Below are positions 44,850 through 55,100 of a stretch of 64,000 nucleotides of DNA, one piece after another; position 1 is the stretch's first letter; each line of letters starts with the position of its first letter. The translations under genes and the position numbers were made by a program. Below the pieces are notes generated by a model. It was not told the origin of the DNA, made no database searches, and worked only from the letters and a program-made list of their open reading frames with translations. The stretch is from contig JAVLUZ010000154.1 in the NCBI GenBank assembly GCA_036768485.1, positions 25,905,637 to 25,969,636 of the forward strand, in the 5' to 3' direction. Source of the DNA: Mermis nigrescens (lineage: Eukaryota > Nematoda > Enoplea > Mermithida > Mermithidae).

Positions 44850-44930
44850 TCAGGTGGCGTTGCTCGAGTAATTAACGCATTGTGCTGGAGAGCAAGAGGT
44901 TGAGTGATCGAATTCCGGCAGCTGCAAGGT
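44850..44930 (+). pseudogene. tRNA-derived sequence
   Basis: TTGCTCGAGTAATTAACGC resembles a diverged A box. GTGCTGGAGAGCAAGAGG looks like anticodon and variable arms, and GATCGAATTCCGGCAG resembles a B box and its 3' side. Pairing is incomplete; a SINE remnant or tRNA pseudogene is likely. Confidence 0.45.
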
Positions 44931-45239
44931 ATTTCTCTTTCAGAAAAAGCGCGTTATATAGTGAAATGATGAAAAACATGAAAAAAATTCGACCGGGGTA
45001 TAATGCACAAGTACGAAAACCTGTATAGAACAGTAGACATAGATGCCAAATGCACTATATGTAGGTTGTATAGAGACCAAAAATGGAGTGCTTAAACCGC
45101 GCGCTTGGGACTAAATCGACTTTGTTAAATTCGGCGCCAAGCGGCGAAAATTTTTAGCGATTTTTGGCTAAAAAAGCAAAGGGGGAGTGAAGAAAAAATT
45201 ATTCTCATGGGGGGCTCGTGACTCCCCTATCCCACTGGA

Positions 45240-46060
45240 TACAAGCATGGTCATAATTATAGGGTACTTGTCACCAGAACATCAGAAATCTTAACCTTAT
45301 CGAAGTCATTACTGAAATCTGTATTTCATGCTCTATTCATCACTGGAAAATTCAAAAAATATGATTTTTATAGAACCTTTAATAGCTATTTCGGGGAATA
45401 CCTAAGTACGATATTAAACCACCGTTTTTTCAATTTGATTTGCTCAATTTCGGAATGCGGAAAAAATTCCGGGCGCGGTTAACGATGTGGAAGTTTTTGG
45501 ATTTTTTCGGGTGCTTTTTTATTTGTACAAAGAAAAAATTTTAATGGAAACCGAAATTTCGAAATGTGGAAAAAAGGGTTTACGTGTGAGAAGAGTGTTT
45601 TTAGCTGATTTTGCTTCCCGTGCTTTGTTTTAATATTTTCTTAATATGCATTGAGCGAAATATGAAGCATCTAATCGTTTAAACGATTTAGTGGAATTTA
45701 CCTTATTTGACAAAGTTACTCCAAGCAGTCTAATTTATCAATTTTAATTTTTTAAATCAGTAAAATTTTTTGAAAGTTAAATTTTTTTAGTTTCAATACA
45801 GAACATAGTTTAAAACGTCAAAAAATTTATTTTTTGTTGGTTCCTGAGTAATATTCTCGTGAGTTGTTGAGTTTCGACACCTATATAGACTGGACGGCCC
45901 CTTTTATTGACTGGATCGCCTTTTTAGGAGAATATGGAGTATATACACACACGCCCCTGGTTATATTGTACATTGTACGAATCTTATCGCACAATTTGTA
46001 TTAAGAGCTGAATAATTATTAAGACGTTTACTAAAGGATCAATTTAATTGTCTGATCATC
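45240..46060. other. Upstream region of UPF3, no gene recognised
   Basis: AT-rich sequence before the first UPF3 coding exon. A family-like segment with GGCGCCAAGCGGCG precedes it (about 45060-45240). The promoter and 5' UTR of UPF3 probably lie in the last few hundred bases, but no TATA box or initiator can be assigned with confidence. Confidence 0.4.
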
Positions 46061-46105
46061 TTCGTCAGTCCGAATTGTTCATATAATTCATTCTTAATTG
46101 CCAAT

Positions 46106-49100
46106 ATGGTTGTGAAGCCTGACGAGAAGGAAATTTCTGTCGAAGAGCCGAGAGAATGCAAAAAGCCTAATGAATTCGCGACAACTAAAGTAATGCGTTT
46201 AATTTGAGAAGCCTTTTGTGAATTAATCGCAGTTTCTGTCTTTGTAACAAAAGTAGTATATAAATGAGAATGGGTTACTTCGAAAAAACAAGAAAATATC
46301 AAAAATCAAAATTTCAAGCTTTTAAGAAATGTTAGGCAATTAAGCGGATTTTCGCTTATCACATTTATATATTGCGTGCGTAGTATGAAAATTTAGATTG
46401 TCACGTATGTAACTAGGTATCTCGATTTTTTATTTATCTTCTGGTTTCACTTTTAATTTCGCTGGATTTCTTGTAATTTCGCTGGATTTCTTGGATAAAA
46501 GCCGCTTAGATTATTTAAAGGCATGTCAGAATCAGTGTTTTTTTTGTACAAGGTCCGTTTGTACATGTACAAAGATGGTCCCTGAAAGTCTTTGTACATT
46601 TCGTACACACAAATTTTTGGGTACTATAATGTAGTACAGTATCGATTTTAGTGTGGCAAAAACAGAGTTGTTCGACCTTTGGTTACGTATTTTAGCAATT
46701 TCTAGGTTTCTGAGGGCAAAAATCAGTAATAATCGTCTCAAAACGGCGCGAAGCGCCAAAAATTTGGCATTTTTCCTTTCAAAATGCAATTTCTGGAATT
46801 ATAAAGATATATAGAACACACAATTGCTCATTTCGGCGCGAAGCGCCGATAATTTTGAGAATTACGAACCTTTTTTGCAGTTTTTGTCTTCAAAAAAATT
46901 TTTGTTCATGTTCAAAGACGGTCCCCAAAAGTCTTTGTACATCGCGAAAAATCTTTGCCGAATACAAAAAAAAACCGTGGTCAGAATGCGGAAAACGAAA
47001 TGATCCGTTTGATCAATGTTAGAAAAGGAATCATTCACTTTTGCAAGACGAATGACTACTGCTATCATTTCTTCGCCGTCCGATTATTGAATTTTTTAAT
47101 TATTCGATTATTTTTATGAATGTTTAAATCGGTTACTTGTTTCTGATTATTGAGATTGTTTATTTTTAATGGTTGAGGGTTGGTTATCGGGCCCGTGTCC
47201 ACGGATCAGGGCCACTTTCCAAAATAAAAATATTTTTTCCTAAGGAGTTGAAATACAAATGAAAAATTGAAAATTAAATTTAAAAATTTTAATAATATGG
47301 AAAGTACATCCAAACAGGTTTTTGCCACAGTCTAAAACTAGTAGACTCGAAATTTTCTGGCGCTTTTTTACGTCAAATTTGTTTTCCTGCTAAAATGTTT
47401 CTCTTCTTAAAAGTTCTGGTCAAAAAATTATGAATATGTCAAAATAATAATTAATTTTCTGGGTTGTTCCTCCTTTAAAGGTTCCAAAATTGAGTGGAAA
47501 AAATGGGAATTTGACATTTTTCTCCAAATCAAGCTTGGAGTGGATATTGAGGAATAAGAAATTAAGCTGATAGGTACATTTATGTTTTACCTATGCAAAT
47601 AGAATGATTCACAGGCACCTTCTGATTTTGTGGGGAACTAAAATTTTGAAGTCGGATATCTGAACAATTACTTGTTGTAGATAGGCAAAAAATGGTGTTT
47701 TTGAGCGTTTCTCAGCAAGCTCTACACATTGAAGATGAAAAAATATTGAAAAATTTCACCTTGATTTCAATCATATACAGAACATATGCATGCTGTATAA
47801 AATGGGCACAAAAATAATTTTTCAACACTATATCCTAGCCTGACCTCGCTGAAACATTGCCTAATATTTTGTGCTGAATCCCAGTACATTGCGAAGAAAA
47901 GCAATACGGATAATAAATACTTCTGTGCAGACCGCCCAAAATGTTGACTTGCGATCTCTCATTTGAACTTGGGTTCTTTGGAAGACAAAAGTTATACAAA
48001 AACAATAAATGTGGCTTGAAAAGCCCAAAACTTTTGGCTTAAGCTGCGTTAAAATCTATTCTGATGGCATTTCCAATGCGCTTCAAGAATTTTCAATCTT
48101 TACCCTTGGGGGACCCTTGTAAGAAATACTTGCATGCAAAACTTCCAAAATTTTGGAGAACTAAGTCCCCCTCACAGCTACATGCCTGATGATGCCGTCA
48201 TTAAAACGGAGGAAAACCTTTTTGAATTATAGAATTCTCTTTCACACCATTGCAATGGGGTTAGAACCGCTAGAAAATTGAACTATTTTTCCATAGGTAC
48301 CTCATAATTCAATTGTTCTTGACACATGGTTTTATAGGATTTTTTAAAAGGTTTTTAAAACAGTTCAAAAAACTTTTGAAAAAGTTCAAAAAAAGTTTTT
48401 TGGATCGAATTTTTTGTTCTTTCATTTTTCGCATATTCTTTCAACTTTAGCTGATAATGCGAAGATTGCCTCCGACGATTACTGAATCGGAGTTGCTGGA
48501 GCAAATCGCTCCCTTACCACATTACGACTATTTTTATTTCGCTCCACCTGACCCTAGGTACGTACAAGTAGTTTATGCATTTGTTTCTATGTAATATACA
48601 TCTAACAGGGAGGATTGAAAGCCACCCAACTTTTGGGTGAAAAATAGCCTTTTAAGCGAATTTTTCTCTGGCATTTAAGTCAAGTTTCGGGTAAAGAATC
48701 GCCAAATTTTAGCGATTCAATGCTCTATTTTGATCAAAAATAGATGTGATTTATCCCTCACTTTTATATATGACCTTGGGGCTTCCCCCGCAGAAAACTT
48801 TTCAGCCTCTGCAAAAAATTTTTTGCCCTCCCCCAGAATTAGCGATTTTTTTAAATTTCCCAAAAATTTTCTAAAAATGTGTAGAAAGATGATATTTTAA
48901 TCGTTTTTAGCTATCTATTTGCTCATAAGTGCCAAATCTTTGGCGCTTAGCGCCATTATACTCATGTTTTTACTATATTTTGTTCAATTTGTTCCGACTT
49001 TTCAATTTTTTCGAAATTTACGTTTTTGTGATCTAGAAAGATATAGCATCGTCAGAAACGCTGAAAAACGATGTTTTTGACGCGTACCTACCATTTTTGG

Positions 49101-52100
49101 AACTGATAAGGCACATTATAATTCCACCTCCCCTCCAGAATTCCCATGTTGCGCATGTATGCTCACCTCACCAAAAAAATTGCCAACTACTCCCAACTCA
49201 AAATTTTTAGTCATTCTATTTATACTTACATTAATTACGCATATTTTTTATTTTACTAAGCTTTTCGTTACTTTATGAACGACTGTAAGTTTTGCGTACA
49301 CCAATTCGCCCATCTGCGTTTTTAAAGTACTTACACATATCTGAGGGTGTAATATGTTTATATGAAGTTTGAAATAAATACCTAGTGGAATACTGGATGT
49401 CTATTTATGTAACAAATGCCATAATGGGAAGGACCTCAGCAATGGCATACATACCCAGACATGTAACAGGAAGGGATGGGGTATCCTACCATCCAAAGTT
49501 GGTCGTCCTCCCATCTCTCTCGAAGTCAGCCGTTTTTAGGTGTTTTTTGGCCGTTTTTGACCAAAAATTGGGTATCATTTCCCCCTCCCCCTCTAAAATG
49601 GCCGGGGACCCCCCTCCCAATATTTTGAGCCATTACATATATGTAACATACCTAGTATATAAATTATCTCTTTCGTCCTACATATGCAGATTTTAGTCTT
49701 TGCCCCTCTCTGAATTTCAGCAAGAATCTTGAAATCTGAAACCTTATTTATTTTCTTTTTCGAAAAATTTTTCATTAGGTACCTTCGTATATTATATACG
49801 TTACTAACGCATCAAGAAATTATCAAATTTTTATTTAAAAGAGCTAAATTCTTCAAGTTTCTCGTTACAACTTTTAAAAAATGCTATTGAAAACTTTGAT
49901 GTCCAAATTTTGTGAATATTTCACGACGGTTTGTTACCTAAGACAAAATTTTAAGAAGCTTCGCATTGTCAAATTACAATCTTGAGATAAAGAATTGATA
50001 AAGAGAGATATTTTTCAGAAGCGTGTATAATCCCTTATGAAGAGAAGATTGAATTCGATTTCAATCCATTTTAACGTTTGACTTATTTTCTGAGGCAGTT
50101 TTGCTTGACATAAATAAATATAAAATATAACAATAAATATAAAATATAACGGTTTATCAATTAATTATATATTTAGGGAATGATTTAATTAATTTAATAT
50201 GAAATGTAATTGAATCAGTCAATCAGCTCGATACGAGTACAATGTCAATAAAATAAATTATTCCAGTTTGACTTGGGCACTTTTGGCTTTCTTATGCCCA
50301 CGACTTTTGTTTAGCCTTAGCCCTTGGCTCTACTCTAGAGCTTATTTTCATCTTACATCGATGGAAGATGTTATTTTGTTCCGAGACAGATTCGATGGAT
50401 ACATTTTCATGGATTCGAAAGGTTCGCAAGTCTTAATTATAGGTGGGCGGCACCAAAATTCTGGAGGGTGCAAGATTTTTCAAAGGTCAAAAATGGTCCT
50501 AAAAATGGTGATATGGCGGAAAAAACACCATTTTTCAACGTTTCTCATCGAGCACTATCCATTGGCATCAAAAAATTGCGAAAAATACAAAAAATTCCAG
50601 AAATTGAATTCTGGGGGTATTTATGTTTTTCGGTAGGCAGGTCTGGTCTTAATTACATACGTATCTCTGACAATAAAAGAATAGAGACTCAAAAGTAAAT
50701 AAAATTGATAGATATTTTCACGTTTCCAATTGAATTTTCAGCCCTTTTAATAATAAACCGAAATTTTTTGTATTCTAACTTTTCAGAACCCATTTTGGGG
50801 CATTGCAACTTCAGACGAAACTGAAAATTGCTAATTTGGCGCGAAGTAGCTCTTACGTAATACTTAAAATTAAATTGGTGTAAAGCAATGGAATATTTTG
50901 ACCGATTCATGATTTTAAACTATGTTGAAGCTAAATAAATAAAAATAATAAGTATTTTTTATTTATAGAGAAGTGCGTGCGAATCCTAAAATTTTTTGCC
51001 CTTTCAAAACCAATTATAAGCTTCAGAATAACACTGTATTTTCCTTCAAGAAATTGCAAGCTTCTCGAAAACATTAATTCAAAAAATCGCGTTATAAATT
51101 TTCTGACACGTTTTTCATACTTTTTCCGAAAAGTATCTTCTTAAATAAATGTAAAAGGAGATGCTAAAATGTTTTCGTACACGCGAAAAAGTCGGCCGAA
51201 TGAAAAAACGTGCTTCCTACCAAAATTTTTAGGAAAGGCTCTTCAGTCTCCAGTAATGAAATTTGACGTAGTGACCTATGGCAAAAAAAACACCAAAAAT
51301 GGCTCAAAATTGGGAGTTTTTTGTGACGGAATTACTAGAATATGATACCTATTTAATTCATTTATACCTCTTAAATTGAGTATAATTTATTTAATAATTT
51401 TCTGAGCCCTTTTGCAATTCAATACCTATTACAAAAGCTCTGTTTCTTTATCGCATAAGCATCATTCTTCATTTAGATTATCTTAGTATAAGTTCAGTTT
51501 TAACATCCAAGTTTCGAGAAAACCTTTTTGCAGGTAACGAATATCCTGCTATGGTCGAATTGGCTCCTTCTCAAAAGTTTCCGACTAGGAAGCCGAAAAA
51601 AGACCCAAAATGCGGTACCATTGACCAAGGTGATTTATCAATATTGACTTTTGTACTTTACATCACGTAGTATATCAAATGCATATGATGGATTGACTTT
51701 CTTCATACAGTATTTACACTAATGTGTGCAGGCGCGTGGGGGGGTTTGGAAGGTATACACCCCCTTCCCCCGAGAAACCAAAATACCCCCCCCTCCAGAA
51801 ACCGGAATACCCTCCAGAATTCAATTTTTGAGATTCTTTTTTTGTTTTTTCACAATTTGTTGGTGCCAATGGATAGTGCTTGATCAGAAACGTTGAAAAA
51901 TGGTGTTTTTTCGCCATACCACCATTTTTTAGGCCTTTTTTTGATCTTTGAAAAATCTTGCACCCCCCGCCCTTCCAGAATTTCGGTGCCGCCCACCTAT
52001 GGTGCAGACTGCAGGCCCGTAGCTAAGAGAAGGGGGGCAAGGGGTAACAATTGCTTCCCCTCCTGAACCCAATAAAATTTTTGTTTCTCACAAGGGTCAC

Positions 52101-55100
52101 CCTAAAAAAGAAATGAAAATTCTCGAAGTGCATTTAAAAGGTCGCCAAAATAGGTTTTTTTCCTATTTTTAAGCTAGTAAACGCAAAATTTACGGCGCTT
52201 TGCGCCGGATTAAATGTTCCTGTATAGCTTTGTCCTATTAATCTGTTCGAATTTGATTTAGACATGGGGGTAATGTCAAATTTTTCCGGCGTTCAGCGCC
52301 CAATTATTGATTTTCTGGTTGCTTTTCTATGCAGAGCACAAAGATTGAGTACAAATACGAAAAGTAAAGAAAATTGCTCATGGGCTGGACGATAAGAAAT
52401 CAGTTGTGCAGATTGTTCAAACGATAGATTTTTTGTGTATGAGTATGAAACAAACTTAAAAATCTTTGAAATTTTTCAAAATATTCCTTCGTTACTGTGC
52501 AGATCTCGTTGAGGAACGTTCAAAAATGCCCTATTTTTGACTTTCCCTGATGGTCCTCGATATATTTGACCTCCAAAATTTTTTGTCGCCCCGCCCCGAA
52601 TTAAAATCCTGGCTGCGGGCCTGACTGTGTGCAAATTCAATATATTAGCCTTTTATCCATACTTGTTCTTGGGAGAGGGGTTTTGACCCCCATAATGGCT
52701 GTGGCTGTCACCCCTCCCGCAGAACTATCAATTTTCCGAAAAAATCGCCGAAAGTGTATGTATATACTTTTTAAGCGTTTTTAGCAGAGTTTTAGTTCGG
52801 AAGTGTCACATTTTTGGCATTTCGCACCATTTACTCATTTTTAAGTATACATATTTTATTCAATTTACTCGATTCTTTAAATTTTTTCCTTAATTTTCTG
52901 TATCTATTAATATGTACCAGAAAGAACAAGCATTGTCCAAAACGTCAGAAAACATTGTTTGTTTGACTTCTATTCATTGCTTTTAGCCCAAAAATGCACG
53001 TTTTGAAAATTTTTGGTCTGACCTCAAGATTTTCTATGCTGTACTGTGCATATATGTAGCTTTTATCCTTTTCTTGTACTTGATCATTTATCTGCCTTTT
53101 TATTTTAAATTAAGGACTTATTCAACATTCGTATTTAGTATGTGTAAGCAATGCTGCAGCATATCCATTTATCGATCAATCGGTTAACTTAGCAACGGTT
53201 GGAACGAGCAAACTTTAAAACAGTTGTTTGGGCTTCAGCTCTCTTCTAGGGACTTGGGCTGCTCTCTAGCACTCTAATACTATATCAGCATCCGTGCAAC
53301 AGAGAGGATGGGGTCCTCCACTTAAAGTCGGCCGTCCCCTCATCCCCCGGTGTCAGAAAATTTTTACCTCTTTCCATTTTTTAGCGATAACTTGCGTTTT
53401 TTGGCCATTTTTAGTGCTTTTTTGCCATTTTTTGCCAAAACTTTGAGTTTATCTCCTCCCCCTTCTCCGCCATGTCTCCGAAAAAAATCGGGGACTCCCT
53501 CCAGTGATTTTTTTTGTACTCGGCAAAGATTTTTCATGATGTACAAAGACTTATTGGGACCGTCTTTGTACATGTACAAAGATTTTTGGGAAGACAAAAA
53601 TTGCAAAGAAGGTCCGGAATTCGCAAAAATTTTCGGCGCTTCGCGCCGTTATCAGTAATTTTGTGTTCTATTTATCTTTATAATGGCAGAAATTGTATTA
53701 CAAAAGGGAAAATGTCAGATTTTTCGGCGCTTCGCGCTGTTTTAAGTCGATTCTTAGTGATTTTCGCCCTAAGAGACCTAGAAATTAGCTAAAATACACT
53801 ACATAAAGTCGAACAACTGTGTTTTTACATTACTAAAATCGCTACTGTACCTCACATTATAGTACCAAAAGATTTGTGTGTACAAAATGTACAAAGATTT
53901 TTGGGAAGACGAAAACTGTAAAAAATGTGAAATTCCCAAAACTTTAAATGAGTAATTGTTTGTCCTATATATCCTTGAGATGGCAGAATTTGCAAATAGA
54001 ATGGAAAAATGTCAAATTTTCTGGCGTTTCGCGCCGTTTTGAGACGATTAGTAGTGATTTTTGCCCTCAGAAACCCAGGAATTAGCTAAAATACATTACC
54101 AAAGATAGAAAAGCCTGTTTTACCACACTAAACTCGCTAGTGTTCTATATTATAGTACACAGAAATTTGCATGTAAAAATGTACAGACTTTTGGGGACCA
54201 TATTTTTACATGTACAAACTGAAAAAAAGACTGGCCCCCTCCCAAAATTTTGAGCCGTTACTTATAGATATATCGACGTAGTTTCGTCTTTGGATGGACT
54301 GATTAATTATTAATTGTTATTAATGCGTTTTAATCAGTAAGGAATTTTTAATCTCGGTTTAAGACCCGGCTTATCAGAAGTTTCTCGAAGAGTTACAAAA
54401 TCCAAAACCGGTCGAATTGCCGAGCATGGCGACTATTTTGGCCGAAATAGAAAAGCGCGAAAAGGAGGCGAAAGGTTGAAATTTATGTTAATATAATTAA
54501 TATATAGCTTTTTTTCTGCCAGAAAAAGTTCATCGAAAAATTTTACATCGAATATGGGTTATGGTATCCTATAAAATTTATATATTTTTTTGTAGAAGCG
54601 AAAGGATGCAAGGCGAAAACACCATTGATTGAATTCGTAATCATGCGCAAAGAGGAGAAACGAGTTAGCGTACAATTTATAATTTAAAATTTGAATAATT
54701 TGTAATTCATTTAATTTATTATTTTTTATATACACGATAAAGCGTCTTAGACTTGAGCAGTTTATATTGCATAATTAATATGTTTTGTACTCATTTCACT
54801 TTATTTTTGTTTTTATTTATTGTTTATCCGTAAATTTCAAGCACTTTTAACTTTATAACTGGGTGATATTCATAGGTGAGCGACACCAAAGTTCTGGGGG
54901 GGTGGTGCAAGATTTTTTTCAAACAGTTAAAAAATGGTTTTAAAAATGGTGGTAGGCGAAAAAACACCGTTTTCAATGTTTCTCATCGAGTACTATTCAT
55001 TGGCATCAAAAAATTGCGAAAAAACAAAAAAATCAAAAATTGAATTCTGGGGGTGTTTTGGTTTCTGGAAGTACATACCCCCAAACCTCCCACGCCCAGG

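Noticed and set aside
46039..46302. 87-codon reverse frame over UPF3 exon 1
   Set aside because: It is the antisense of the real first exon and resembles nothing known.
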